A stretch of DNA of 43,751 bases, taken from contig CAJONO010000169.1 of assembly GCA_905235905.1 (NCBI GenBank), positions 1 to 43,751 of the forward strand, written 5' to 3'. A program made the translations under genes and the position numbers. Shown here piece after piece: positions 28,411 through 39,886 of the stretch. Positions within the stretch are counted from its first letter, which is position 1. The number at the start of each line of letters is the position of its first letter. Origin of the DNA: an uncultured Prevotella sp. GTDB lineage: Bacteria; Bacteroidota; Bacteroidia; Bacteroidales; Bacteroidaceae. The notes under the pieces were generated by a model. It was given only the letters and a program-made list of their open reading frames with translations, was not told the DNA's origin and did no database searches.

Positions 28411-28538
28411 GACATTTCGACATCTCGGCATTTCGACATCTCGGCATTTCGACATCTCGGCATTTCGACATCTCGGCATTTCGGCATCTCGACATTTCGA
28501 CATCTCGACATTTCGACATCTCGACATTTCGACATCTC
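28411..28538. repeat. Tandem array of 8-bp units between porV and ispF
   Basis: Sixteen full copies of GRCATYTC run in the order GACATTTC, GACATCTC, GGCATTTC and so on, often alternating as 16-bp pairs. The array fills almost all of the gap from the porV stop to the ispF ATG. It has a high slippage potential. The open frames it creates (Met-Ser-Lys-Cys-Arg style repeats on the minus strand) are products of the repeat and not genes. Confidence 0.95.
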
Positions 28539-28556
28539 GACATAACGAAAAAAACA

Positions 28557-29081
28557 ATGATTAGAATAGGATTCGGATTCGACGTTCACCGCCTCGTAGA
28601 AGGCCGTGAGCTATGGATGGGCGGAATACTCATCCCGTTTGAAAAAGGCCTTCTGGGCCACAGCGATGCCGACGTGCTGATACATGCCATCTGCGACGCG
28701 CTGCTCGGCGCGGCCAACATGCGCGACATAGGCTACCACTTCCCCGACACCAGCAATGAGACGCTCGGCATGGACAGCAAGATCATCCTGCGCAAGACCG
28801 TCGAGCTGATTGCCACCAAGGGCTATCGCGTGGGCAATATCGATGCCACCATCTGTGCCGAGCATCCCAAGATGAACCCCCATATCCCCGCCATGAGAGA
28901 GTGTCTGGCCCGTGTCATAGGCTGCGACGAGGATGCCGTTTCCATCAAGGCCACCACCACCGAGAAGCTCGGCTTCACCGGGCGCGAAGAGGGCATGTCG
29001 GCCTACGCCACTGTCCTTATTACCTCCTGCTGCACAACTTTGCAGGCATGTTCTGACGACTACCGCACCTTGAAACGATAA
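28557..29081 (+). CDS. ispF: 2-C-methyl-D-erythritol 2,4-cyclodiphosphate synthase
   Basis: The protein has 174 residues. It makes MEcPP in the MEP isoprenoid pathway, acting as a trimer with a divalent metal. Ligands are Asp9 and His11 (GFDVHRL) and His43 (HSDADVLIHAICDALLGAAN). The substrate motif YHFPDTS and the C-terminal TTTEKLGFTGREEGMSAYA are intact. The usual protein ends a few residues after this last motif. Here about 17 more residues (SCCTTLQACSDDYRTLKR) continue into the end of the convergent DUF6055 gene, a 22-bp overlap, so the tail probably arose by loss of an earlier stop. Its ATG is 19 bp after the repeat array. Confidence 0.95.
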   Translation: MIRIGFGFDVHRLVEGRELWMGGILIPFEKGLLGHSDADVLIHAICDALLGAANMRDIGYHFPDTSNETLGMDSKIILRKTVELIATKGYRVGNIDATICAEHPKMNPHIPAMRECLARVIGCDEDAVSIKATTTEKLGFTGREEGMSAYATVLITSCCTTLQACSDDYRTLKR

Positions 29082-30259
29082 GGATAGGTGTGGGTGGGCA
29101 GATGGTAGGTGGCCGGAGCGCCCATCACCACCATATAGAGCGAGGCAAGCTCGGACGGCTTGGCCTGGAGCGAAGCCGACATCGGATTGCCATAGACGGT
29201 GGTGCCGTCGTGCCTGATGCCCACGAGTGCCCACATTACCTGCTGCCCCTCGACCTTGATTCTGGGTCGACGGGCAGCGTTTAGTGGGATGATGTGGAAG
29301 CCATAGTCCTCTAACGTTGTCTGAGGGCGCATCCAGCCGCCGCGCAGCGTGTCGAGGGGCGTCTGCCATGTGCAGGCATAAGGACGTGTTTCCTTCCGGG
29401 CATGACTGAAGTCGAAGTTCACTAAATGCTGGTAGCCGCGCAACATCTCTTGGCAAAACTCCTGCTGCGACAGTTGGTACATGCGCAGGTAGGTGTCTAT
29501 GGGGTCTTCGCCTTTGCGCCCCTGCCTATAGAGCTCGGCAATAGACCGTCGCCCGTGCAGGTCGCTCCACCACTGAATGACGTAAGGCGAATGATAGATA
29601 TTGTCCATGTGCAGAAAAGCCTTGTGGGTGAGCTTCTTGAATGCCTCGAAATGGTAGTTCTCGTCGCGCAGCCACCAGGGGTTCACCTGCCACAGCATCC
29701 ATTGCGAGGTCATCTCGAAGAAGCCCGTTCCACCCCACGCATCACCCACCGAGTCGGCAGGAATCTGTAGCTGGAAAGAGTGCCCCAGCTCGTGGGCCAT
29801 GCAGTTCATGGTCTTGTCCTGGATGCGGTTGGGGGCCACCCACAGTCCTCCTATGAAATTATCGTAGGTACCGCCGTAGGCCGTGCCGTCGAGCGAATAC
29901 ATCACCATGACCATCATCTTGTAGCGGTCGGCCTTGCTATGGCTTGAGGGTGTGACAAAGCCCAGCGTATCGCGGAAGAAGGTGTAGAACGACTGCACCC
30001 GCTCCATGAGCACACTCAGGTTGAAAGCCATGGGCTTGCCGTCGAGGCGGGGCGGGTCTTGCAGGTCGTTGCCGAAGCCTCGCTCCCACATAAAGATAAG
30101 GTCACGCGTCTCGGCCGAGCGTTTCCAGCACCACCGCGAGGTGTCGCTCTCCAGATTCATCTGGCGCAGGTCTTCGGGTATGAATATTCTTTTCTGCGGC
30201 TTTGCACTCATGGCCATCCCCATGAGGACAACCAGAAAAAGCAGTTTTCGTAGCATCAT
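29060..30259 (-). CDS. Secreted DUF6055-type putative metalloprotease
   Basis: The protein has 399 residues; a hydrophobic leader (MMLRKLLFLVVLMGMAMSA) suggests export. Residues about 95-230 contain NCMAHELGHSFQLQ, an HExxH zinc-protease signature, followed by WGGTGFFEMTSQWMLWQV in which a Glu could be the third ligand. The overall pattern matches the DUF6055 family of Bacteroidetes secreted proteins as I recall it. Substrate is unknown; peptidase activity is inferred only from the motif. It starts 14 bp after the GH43 stop, so the two are one operon. The 3' end overlaps the convergent ispF. Confidence 0.72.
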   Translation of the reverse strand: MMLRKLLFLVVLMGMAMSAKPQKRIFIPEDLRQMNLESDTSRWCWKRSAETRDLIFMWERGFGNDLQDPPRLDGKPMAFNLSVLMERVQSFYTFFRDTLGFVTPSSHSKADRYKMMVMVMYSLDGTAYGGTYDNFIGGLWVAPNRIQDKTMNCMAHELGHSFQLQIPADSVGDAWGGTGFFEMTSQWMLWQVNPWWLRDENYHFEAFKKLTHKAFLHMDNIYHSPYVIQWWSDLHGRRSIAELYRQGRKGEDPIDTYLRMYQLSQQEFCQEMLRGYQHLVNFDFSHARKETRPYACTWQTPLDTLRGGWMRPQTTLEDYGFHIIPLNAARRPRIKVEGQQVMWALVGIRHDGTTVYGNPMSASLQAKPSELASLYMVVMGAPATYHLPTHTYPYRFKVR

Positions 30260-30273
30260 ATAGCTTGTTCTCC

Positions 30274-33246
<2,973 letters not shown>

Positions 33247-33267
33247 AAAAAAAGGTTGTTGTGTCGG

Positions 33268-33298
33268 CAAAGTTACGAAGATTTCTGTGCCTGTGCAA
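33268..33298 (-). promoter_or_regulatory. Promoter of the GH43-DUF6055 operon
   Basis: Minus strand: TTG (33298-33296), 20 bp, TAACTTTG (33275-33268), 21 bp upstream of the ATG. Confidence 0.7.
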
Positions 33299-33392
33299 GT
33301 ATTTGTTTTCTTTTTTTTACATGAATATGAAGACAAAGCAACGGCATGGCGGCGTTTTTTCGAGATTTTTTGAAAAAAAACCGACAGTTTTG

Positions 33393-33422
33393 TTGCCATT
33401 CACATAAAAATGCGTATATTTG
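33393..33422 (+). promoter_or_regulatory. Promoter of the DUF4859 protein gene
   Basis: TTG at 33393-33395, 19 bp, TATATTTG at 33415-33422, leaving a leader of about 45 bp. It is divergent from the GH43 promoter about 95 bp away. Confidence 0.7.
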
Positions 33423-33476
33423 CAGACAAAATAGCTACACTCTATTATTATTAACAACAAAAAACTACTACATGTT

Positions 33477-35954
33477 ATGACAATTACCTACTTTAGAAAT
33501 CTGCTTACCGCAGTAGCCTGCCTCTTTGCAGGCGTATCGGCACAGGCACAGCTCACGGCTACCTACGAAGCCTATGCAGCTGAAGAATGGGGCAACGAGA
33601 AGCCCGTGGAACTGAGCCTGACCGCAGTGGCCAACGCACTCGAGACCGACACCACGACGCTGACAATCGCCCTCAATTCGTGGACGGCCGAAGGCAGCAC
33701 CGACGCCAACATGTTCTTCCTGACCACCACCGAGGGCCTGAGCGACAACTACACGCAGGGCGGCAAGGGCGGCTTCTGGGTGAACGCCGACGGCGCGCCC
33801 CAGGCCTGGAGCGACGACAACAGCGGCCTGCGCTGGTTCAACATGATTGGCTGGGATGCCTCGGCCGACGTGTTCCAGATTGTTATCGGCCAGTTCCCCG
33901 GCCAGTGCCAGGCTGGCGACACCTTCAAGCCCCTGTTCGTGCTGAAGCTGGGCGAGAAGCAGGCAACCATCGAGGTGACCATCAACATCACCGAGAAGCC
34001 TGCCGTTGATATTCCTGAGCCTGAATTGGCATGGTCGAAGCTCACCATCGTCGACGAAATTACAATGAACGTCGAGCAGAAGGCTCGTAGCGGCTATGAT
34101 GCCGACAAGGTGGAGGTAAACCTGACCGAGGCACTCGCAAAACTGGGCATCAGCAATACTTCGCTGGTTCAGGATGAGCTGAAACAGCTGCTCTTTGCCA
34201 CTAATGCCTATTTGACTGACGACGTGGCAATGGGCGTACAGAAGAGCGACTCGCTGACCAATAAGTCGTCGGCTAACGGCATTGGCTTCTGGATGAGTGC
34301 CGTCTGCGATGCCGATGGCAATGAGACCCTTGAGTGTGCACGCTATGACTATAGCAATACAGACAAGTTCTATATGGAATCGTTTGCTTTCGACGCCGAG
34401 TCGGGCATCCTTTCTTGTAACTTGGGACAGTATCCTAACAACGCGAAGAGCGGCAACACCTATTTCGCCGACATCTACATTGTCTATGGCAGCAAGGCCA
34501 TCAAGATTCGCTACAACCTGATTGTGCTTGAAGTGAAACTGGGTACGTTGGAGGACTACGAGAAGGCTGGAGAAAGTACCATGCTGGTCGAAATGGAACC
34601 CATGGAGAGCTACGACACCAAGAACTTCTCTATCGACATTGAAGGCATCTGCACCGCCTTAGGCTGTGAGGTAGGCGATATCGACGACTTCTTCATGCTC
34701 TCTACCGACATCGACTTCGCCGGCAAGAATCAGGAAGGCGTAGGCTACTGGGTAGGCTATGAGGGTGCAGTCATCAACTGGGGCGACAATGCTTTGTTCT
34801 ACGTGACACCGAAGGCCGACGACTTCTCGAAGCTTGGCATCGGACAGTATCCTGGCCACATGAACGTGGGCGACTCCATCCGCGCATCGCTCTATTTCCT
34901 GGCCAACAGCAAGTACTACCTCCTGAACATCGACCTGAAGATTGTCGAGCCTAAGCAGGTGGATGACGCATTCCAGAGTGTGGCTCAGCGTAGCATCGAG
35001 GTACAGCAGGTTCCTGGCTCTTATATCTGGACAACAGGTGTGGAAATTCCAGCCGAGTGGGTAGAAGAGCAGATCGGCACCAGCGACTGGGTGCTCTACG
35101 GTTTGGCTCCGCTGAACGAGGACGGCACTGAGAAGGAAGGCAACGCCAAATACTCCAAGTCCTATACCTGTACGCCCTATCCTGGCTTCTGGATGGACGG
35201 TGAAGGTCATAATGTCGGTTGGAACTCGAATGCCCGCGTGGGTGTAACAACTGCAATGCCTGATGGTACTTTCTCCCTGATGCAGTATGAGAGTGGTGTC
35301 AGCCTGGGCGATGTCTTCAAGTTCCCGCTGTTCCTCGTCAACGAAGACAACGGCAAGATGGTCACCTTCAACTTCGTCTACAGCATCGTAGAGTCGGTAC
35401 AGGAAATTGAGGTCGTGGCCACCGAGGAGCTTACCATCCCCGTGAATCCCATGACTGTCGCAGAAGGCAAGGGCATCACCATCGACCTGGCTGCCGCAGC
35501 CACGGCATTGGGAACGACGGTCGACGAGCTTACGAAGGGCGAATACCTGCACGGCATGACCGCAGAGGGCAACTATGGCAATGGCTTCAACATCTTCGAA
35601 GGCCTGACGTTCGACGAGAAGGGCAACAGCGTGATGGGCGATGGCACCATGTACTTCGAGGTCGAACTGAACGACGACGGCACGACGGCCACACTGACCC
35701 TGTATAGCAACGAGACCGTGGCCGAAGACTACAGCGTCATGGGACAGTTCTGCCTGCAAGTCAACGACAAGCGCTACGTCTACTCAGTGAAGTTCGTCTC
35801 TGAGACCATCTTCACTGGCATCGAAGAGATTGGAAACGGACGTCAGACCGTCTGGCAGAACGCCGTCTACGACCTCGGAGGCCGCCGCATTCAAGGCTCA
35901 ACGCTAAAGAGGGGCCTCTACCTGCAGAACGGTCGCAAGTATCTGGTGAAATAG
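33477..35954 (+). CDS. Surface protein of five DUF4859-like repeats with sorting tail
   Basis: The protein has 825 residues; the signal peptide ends VSAQAQ. Five related domains of about 130-160 residues follow (about 27-180, 185-355, 356-500, 500-650 and 650-785). Most carry a GxWxxxxGxxxxW strand (GGFWVNADGAPQAW, GVGYWVGYEGAVINW) and a xGQYPGxxxxGD motif (IGQFPGQCQAGD, LGQYPNNAKSGN, IGQYPGHMNVGD). This matches my recollection of DUF4859, a beta-rich domain of Bacteroidetes extracellular proteins. The C-terminus NAVYDLGGRRIQG...GLYLQNGRKYLVK is a type IX sorting tail. Function is unknown; glycan binding is a guess from its divergent GH43 neighbour. It is a single-gene unit with its own promoter and terminator. 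Confidence 0.85.
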   Translation: MTITYFRNLLTAVACLFAGVSAQAQLTATYEAYAAEEWGNEKPVELSLTAVANALETDTTTLTIALNSWTAEGSTDANMFFLTTTEGLSDNYTQGGKGGFWVNADGAPQAWSDDNSGLRWFNMIGWDASADVFQIVIGQFPGQCQAGDTFKPLFVLKLGEKQATIEVTINITEKPAVDIPEPELAWSKLTIVDEITMNVEQKARSGYDADKVEVNLTEALAKLGISNTSLVQDELKQLLFATNAYLTDDVAMGVQKSDSLTNKSSANGIGFWMSAVCDADGNETLECARYDYSNTDKFYMESFAFDAESGILSCNLGQYPNNAKSGNTYFADIYIVYGSKAIKIRYNLIVLEVKLGTLEDYEKAGESTMLVEMEPMESYDTKNFSIDIEGICTALGCEVGDIDDFFMLSTDIDFAGKNQEGVGYWVGYEGAVINWGDNALFYVTPKADDFSKLGIGQYPGHMNVGDSIRASLYFLANSKYYLLNIDLKIVEPKQVDDAFQSVAQRSIEVQQVPGSYIWTTGVEIPAEWVEEQIGTSDWVLYGLAPLNEDGTEKEGNAKYSKSYTCTPYPGFWMDGEGHNVGWNSNARVGVTTAMPDGTFSLMQYESGVSLGDVFKFPLFLVNEDNGKMVTFNFVYSIVESVQEIEVVATEELTIPVNPMTVAEGKGITIDLAAAATALGTTVDELTKGEYLHGMTAEGNYGNGFNIFEGLTFDEKGNSVMGDGTMYFEVELNDDGTTATLTLYSNETVAEDYSVMGQFCLQVNDKRYVYSVKFVSETIFTGIEEIGNGRQTVWQNAVYDLGGRRIQGSTLKRGLYLQNGRKYLVK

Positions 35955-35979
35955 CCTACGGCAACCACAACTACTATGA

Positions 35980-36015
35980 GGGCGAAATCTATCAAGAAAC
36001 AGATAGGTTTCGCCC
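35980..36015 (+). terminator. Terminator of the DUF4859 protein gene
   Basis: The stem GGGCGAAAnCTATC pairs with GATAGGTTTCGCCC, one bulge, and is followed by ATTTCTTCCCCCTTTTT. It lies 25 bp after the stop codon. Confidence 0.65.
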
Positions 36016-36074
36016 ATTTCTTCCCCCTTTTTCGCCCTTTTTCTTCATGCAACCGAAGATTTTCTGGCGAAAAG

Positions 36075-36106
36075 TTTGCAGATGTCATTTTTTCTGCGTA
36101 CCTTTG
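36075..36106 (+). promoter_or_regulatory. Promoter of the tRNA gene
   Basis: TTTG at 36075-36078, 20 bp, TACCTTTG at 36099-36106, ending 10 bp before the mature tRNA. Confidence 0.7.
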
Positions 36107-36116
36107 CACCACGTTT

Positions 36117-36190
36117 GGGCTTTTAGCTCAGTTGGTTAGAGCAACAGACTCATAATCTGGAGGTCGTAGGTTCAAGCCCTACATGGCCCA
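36117..36190 (+). tRNA. tRNA with CAT anticodon (elongator Met, or Ile2)
   Basis: A 74-nt cloverleaf. The acceptor stem GGGCTTT pairs with ATGGCCC apart from one U-U mismatch and a G-U. The D arm is AGCTCAGTTGGTTAGAGC, the anticodon loop CTCATAA and the T arm GTAGGTTCAAGCCCTAC; the discriminator is A. The CCA end is not encoded. Elongator Met and lysidine-modified Ile2 tRNAs share this loop, and the sequence alone does not settle which; Met is the more likely. Confidence 0.95.
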
Positions 36191-36201
36191 CACTGAAAAT
36201 C

Positions 36202-36235
36202 AAGCACTTACAAAGATTTTGTAGGTGCTTTTTTC
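36202..36235 (+). terminator. Terminator of the tRNA transcript
   Basis: A stem of about 13 bp, AAGCACTTACAAA with TTTGTAGGTGCTT and one wobble, followed by TTTTTT. It begins 12 bp past the tRNA. Confidence 0.85.
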
Positions 36236-36315
36236 TGGTAACCATCTATAGGGACATTCCAGTTCTATTTAGTGATGGTAAAAAACATCAATCGTCCCAA
36301 GTTATTTTTTTATCA

Positions 36316-37428
36316 TCACTTACTTATAGTTTTATTCCGCCAACGGGTTATGCTCTTTTTTATTATCCTCTCGCCCGTTCTCACTTTGCTGATAATCTTG
36401 AAGAATGCCTCTCGAGGAAAACAGACCGACAGTTTCACCAGATGCCATACATCCGCACATTTCTTCGCATACCGTCCATGTATCCTATAGTTCTCTCTGC
36501 TACTGTGTTGTCCGAAGTTGCCACCCTCCATGATGTCCTCTGCCAATAGGCGACCTGTCTTCTCGTCAGGCTCGACCAGCAGAAACTGCTCTGGAAGTCC
36601 AAGCAGTTCTTTCTCCACCCACATCACGGCTCCGGCCAACTTTCTCAGTCCGACCAGCTTCCATGTTTCAACGATCTCTGCCTTCTCCGCATCGCCCAGG
36701 CTGCCGACAAGCCGCAACAAATAGTAGTAGTCCACCATCTGCCGCAGTCCGATACCCTTATCCTCTACATGTATCAGGATATGTCCCAGTTGATAAACCG
36801 CATTGAATGCTACCGTCGGGATGGCAATATCCGTTTCCGTACCGTCGAGCCTTACATAATGCGTCATCTGCTCTTCCTTCTTCTGCTCTATCCACGTCTG
36901 CAGCCTTCTGTTGTTTGTCGGGTGATACATCTTCAGTGGCACGTAATGCATATCCACTTCCGTATTCTTGAATACAGGAAACTTGATATGCTTGAAGCTC
37001 TCTTTCTCGTTAGGGAACACGCTCTTTACGAATGTCAGCAATTCCTCTTCCGTGGCATCTACCCATACGTCTATGTCCCCCGCACCTCTCATCAGCGGAT
37101 TGGGATACATCATAGCGTTGCCTTGTCCTTTCAGTATGCAGCATCGCAGTCCTTCCTTCTTCAGCTTTGCATACAGCCTTGCCGACTGTTTGTTCAGCAG
37201 TTTGTTCCGGTTCTCTATCCGCAGGCATGCTCTTATCCATTTTATCAGCAGTACCTTGTCTATATTCTCCCGACAGTGCAAGGGCATACAAATACCTGTC
37301 AAGGCCTGCTTGATTGCGAAATCCAGCAGGCCCTGCCAGTCGCTTACCGCAGGCATAGTCCCCGATGGCTCTAACACATAGCGCAGCCATTGCAACCGTT
37401 CATCTTTTTGGTAGTCAGTTGTTTCCAT
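36316..37428 (-). CDS. PF14907-type nucleotidyltransferase of a polysaccharide cluster
   Basis: The protein has 370 residues from METTDYQKDERLQWL, whose ATG lies inside the end of the sugar transferase gene (14-bp overlap); an upstream methionine would overlap by 59 bp. The fold shows LRCCILKGQGNAMMYPNPLMRGAGDIDVWV, where GDIDVWV supplies the metal-binding Asp pair of a minimal nucleotidyltransferase, and later VDMHYVPLKMYHP. Proteins of this kind are found in exopolysaccharide clusters, including exosortase-linked ones, but their reaction is not known. It is the last gene of the cluster, about 125 bp from the convergent tRNA. Confidence 0.78.
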   Translation of the reverse strand: METTDYQKDERLQWLRYVLEPSGTMPAVSDWQGLLDFAIKQALTGICMPLHCRENIDKVLLIKWIRACLRIENRNKLLNKQSARLYAKLKKEGLRCCILKGQGNAMMYPNPLMRGAGDIDVWVDATEEELLTFVKSVFPNEKESFKHIKFPVFKNTEVDMHYVPLKMYHPTNNRRLQTWIEQKKEEQMTHYVRLDGTETDIAIPTVAFNAVYQLGHILIHVEDKGIGLRQMVDYYYLLRLVGSLGDAEKAEIVETWKLVGLRKLAGAVMWVEKELLGLPEQFLLVEPDEKTGRLLAEDIMEGGNFGQHSSRENYRIHGRYAKKCADVWHLVKLSVCFPREAFFKIISKVRTGERIIKKSITRWRNKTISK

Positions 37429-38023
37429 TGAATGCTTCCATCGTTGCCTGACCTTCCTCGGATATGCCTTCACGTTTCAGCACCTTCTGTATCGTTATCC
37501 ATATCACCTTCAGGTCCGTCCATAGCGTACAGTGGTCTACATACCACACGTCGAGCTTGAACTTCTCCGCCCATGAGATACTGTTACGCCCATGGCACTG
37601 TGCCCAGCCTGAGATGCCCGGCCTCACCTCGTGGCGTCGCATCTGCTCTTTCGAATAGAGCGGCAGATATTTCACCAGTAGCGGTCGCGGCCCTATCAGT
37701 GCCATGTCACCCTTCAGCACATTGATGAGCTGCGGCAGCTCGTCGATGGAGGTTGAGCGCACTATGCGTCCCACCCTTGTCAGCCGCTGCGCATCTGGCA
37801 GCAGATTCCCCTCTGCATCCCGTTCATCCGTCATCGTCTTGAACTTGATGACCTTGAATATCTTTGCGTCCTTACCAGGCCGCTCCTGAAAGAAAAAGAC
37901 CCCGGCTCCCTTATTGGCAAAGTGCAGCCAGATTGTTACTACCAGTAGTATCGGCGATATACAAATCAATGCAATGAGCGAAATCCAGAAATCAAGGAAC
38001 CGCTTGAAAAATCTTCGGTACAT
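37415..38023 (-). CDS. Initiating sugar transferase (undecaprenyl-phosphate phosphotransferase)
   Basis: The protein has 202 residues. A membrane helix at about 8-32 is followed by the bacterial sugar transferase domain of the PglC/WcaJ family: FFFQERPGKDAKIFKVIKFKTM, RVGRIVRSTSIDELPQLINV, MALIGPRPLL and RHEVRPGISGWAQCHGRN. It transfers a sugar phosphate from a nucleotide sugar to undecaprenyl phosphate at the inner membrane and so starts assembly of a surface glycan. The short single-helix form resembles PglC. It lies 25 bp after the DUF4276 gene and overlaps the nucleotidyltransferase gene, so it may now be read from the ATPase cassette promoter. Confidence 0.93.
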   Translation of the reverse strand: MYRRFFKRFLDFWISLIALICISPILLVVTIWLHFANKGAGVFFFQERPGKDAKIFKVIKFKTMTDERDAEGNLLPDAQRLTRVGRIVRSTSIDELPQLINVLKGDMALIGPRPLLVKYLPLYSKEQMRRHEVRPGISGWAQCHGRNSISWAEKFKLDVWYVDHCTLWTDLKVIWITIQKVLKREGISEEGQATMEAFNGNN

Positions 38024-38048
38024 TGAGAATAGAGTATTATGACAGAAA

Positions 38049-38705
38049 TTATGATTTACCTTTTATTATGAGCATATCGACCCATTGATTAAAACGAGGA
38101 CACTTTCCAAGCATCTGTCTAATGCCGACCTCAAGCGCTATCAGATTGCCTTGCATCACCTTGTCATAGTTTGGTTGTATAGCCAGCAACCTCTTTGAGG
38201 GAGCACCATCAGTGGAAGTGTTGATATCTTCCGGATTCGGGAATTTCTTGATGATATCATCCGTCTGCATCTTTTTCTCCTCCATCCACTTTTCAAAACC
38301 CTTGTTTGAAGAAAAAAGCAATGCCTCAAATTCGTGAAGTTGGATATAAGAAGAGAACCGGCGGTCATCAATATCTTCGTCAATTGCTTTCTGCATCATT
38401 TCAACCTGTTCAAGGTGAGATCCCCTATTTGCTATTACGTCGTAATGAGGAATAGTGTTGGGGATTCGGAAGAAATCAATAAACGTTGTGACAAACACAT
38501 CGCTACCCTCCGACTGCAACAAACTAACGATATCGTTCTTCAGGTGGTAATAGTTCACAAAGCCCCCTTTGTAATGTTTCGTATTGGTATGTATGACAAT
38601 AGGTGTCACATCATAAACGCCATAGTCATTCAGATAAGGCAGGAGCACCTCCTTTACAAATGCCTCTTCGGTCTGTCCCTCAACAACAACAAAAATCCTG
38701 CTCAT
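38049..38705 (-). CDS. DUF4276-type TOPRIM-like protein
   Basis: The protein has 218 residues from MSRIFVVVEGQTEEAFVKE. Its ATG overlaps the ATPase stop (ATGA); the upstream frame is therefore rejected. The start VEGQTEE (Glu9) and VFVTTFIDFFRIP resemble the Glu and Asp positions of TOPRIM nuclease folds as in OLD-family proteins; YIQLHEFEALLFS is a hallmark of DUF4276. The family, as I know it, is often paired with AAA ATPases in suspected phage-defence modules. The product is probably a nuclease or effector controlled by the ATPase upstream. No membrane segment is present. Confidence 0.8.
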   Translation of the reverse strand: MSRIFVVVEGQTEEAFVKEVLLPYLNDYGVYDVTPIVIHTNTKHYKGGFVNYYHLKNDIVSLLQSEGSDVFVTTFIDFFRIPNTIPHYDVIANRGSHLEQVEMMQKAIDEDIDDRRFSSYIQLHEFEALLFSSNKGFEKWMEEKKMQTDDIIKKFPNPEDINTSTDGAPSKRLLAIQPNYDKVMQGNLIALEVGIRQMLGKCPRFNQWVDMLIIKGKS

Positions 38706-39793
38706 GGCCTTCCTCCCAATACATTCTTCCGCCACAGTTCGCCAAGTGAATAATTGTTGCGCCACGATTCCAGTTTAACAGCATCAAGGCGATGAAACGT
38801 CGATCCCTCTTCGCTACGTTCAGCCACGATGATATCTTCACCATCAAACTCATCGACAAAGGCAGACGACTGGGTTGAGACAATTATCTGGCTTGTCTGT
38901 GATGCCATGCGTATCATGGCTGCCAACTTCGTCATGGCTGCCGGATGAAGGCCCAGTTCTGGCTCGTCTATAAGGATAACATCAGGGCGTTGCTCACTCA
39001 AAAGCAGTGCAGCCAATGCTACGAAACGAATAGTACCATCAGAAAAAGAATAACCGTCAAGATAACGGTCGCTGTTTTCTTCTTCCCACTCCAACTTGAT
39101 TTGAAGGGGGTTGATGGCATCTGGTTCAAGATGAAATTTGCGAAAATAGGGTGCCACGCTTTTCACCGTTCCTTCTATCAGCCGAAAGCTTGGCATATCC
39201 GTATGTTTCACTCTGTACAGCCAAGCTGCGAGATTTGACGCGTCACTACGTAGCATTTCGTAATCCCCCATAGTGGAAGGACCACGCATAGGCGACTTGA
39301 GGCTTGTGTCATGGAAATGGTAAACCTTAAAGCTAGCCAACTGCTTCTTGACATAACTCATGCGCTTGGAATTGTCCGACTGAATATCAGACTCCTCTAC
39401 ATCACGGTCCAATGTGATGTCGTTCCAGTTGCGGTAATTCTTGTCCTTGTCACCATGGCCATTAAAGAAATGGGTAAAATCGGAAATAACCCCTTTACCC
39501 GTTTGGGAAGGAATGATGTTTAGTGATACAGCATTTACATTGTTAAAGTCCACCATGCAAAAAATGCTCTCTTCAGCCGGCGCATGATAATTGAAAAAAC
39601 GCCCGATGCCACCCCGCTGAAGGACATATTGACCGAAACGCCTTTCGTATATAGCATTGAGCATCTCAAAAAAAGATATAAAATTACTCTTACCCGCGCC
39701 ATTCTCTCCTATGAGAACGTTAATGCGACGGAGTGGCAGTCTTTCAATCTTCCTTATGGACTTATAATTCTTTATCGTTATTTGCTCTATCAT
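38702..39793 (-). CDS. AAA (AAA_21-type) ATPase, partner of the DUF4276 protein
   Basis: The protein has 363 residues from MIEQITIKNYKSIRKIERL, a typical RecF/SMC-like start; the 39832 start is inside the promoter region and is rejected. Walker A is GENGAGKS (29-36), a signature-like SFSDGTIRFVALAALLL lies near 265, and Walker B with D-loop is VILIDEPELGLHP, followed by IIVSTQSSAFVD. This is an ABC-type ATPase of the OLD/RloA/AriA kind. It overlaps the DUF4276 gene by 4 bp and has its own promoter, so the pair forms a self-contained module inside the polysaccharide cluster. Defence function is inferred from architecture only. Confidence 0.88.
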   Translation of the reverse strand: MIEQITIKNYKSIRKIERLPLRRINVLIGENGAGKSNFISFFEMLNAIYERRFGQYVLQRGGIGRFFNYHAPAEESIFCMVDFNNVNAVSLNIIPSQTGKGVISDFTHFFNGHGDKDKNYRNWNDITLDRDVEESDIQSDNSKRMSYVKKQLASFKVYHFHDTSLKSPMRGPSTMGDYEMLRSDASNLAAWLYRVKHTDMPSFRLIEGTVKSVAPYFRKFHLEPDAINPLQIKLEWEEENSDRYLDGYSFSDGTIRFVALAALLLSEQRPDVILIDEPELGLHPAAMTKLAAMIRMASQTSQIIVSTQSSAFVDEFDGEDIIVAERSEEGSTFHRLDAVKLESWRNNYSLGELWRKNVLGGRP

Positions 39794-39829
39794 ACGATAG
39801 TATTTCAAGTGTGTGGCTCTTATCAGCTG

Positions 39830-39859
39830 CAAAGTTAAGCATTATTTTCCCAATCGCAA
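39830..39859 (-). promoter_or_regulatory. Promoter of the ATPase-DUF4276 module
   Basis: Minus strand: TTG (39859-39857), 19 bp, TAACTTTG (39837-39830), 36 bp upstream of the ATPase ATG. Confidence 0.72.
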
Positions 39860-39886
39860 AACTTTTATCTCGCTTTCTTTGTGACA

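Noticed and set aside
28104..28589. Minus-strand frame with MSKCRDVEM repeats
   Set aside because: It is produced by the 8-bp tandem array. Shifted copies open on both strands and continue antisense to porV.
36117..36190. tRNA 3' end as an integration site for the adjacent cluster
   Set aside because: No second copy of the tRNA 3' sequence and no integrase were seen in the window.
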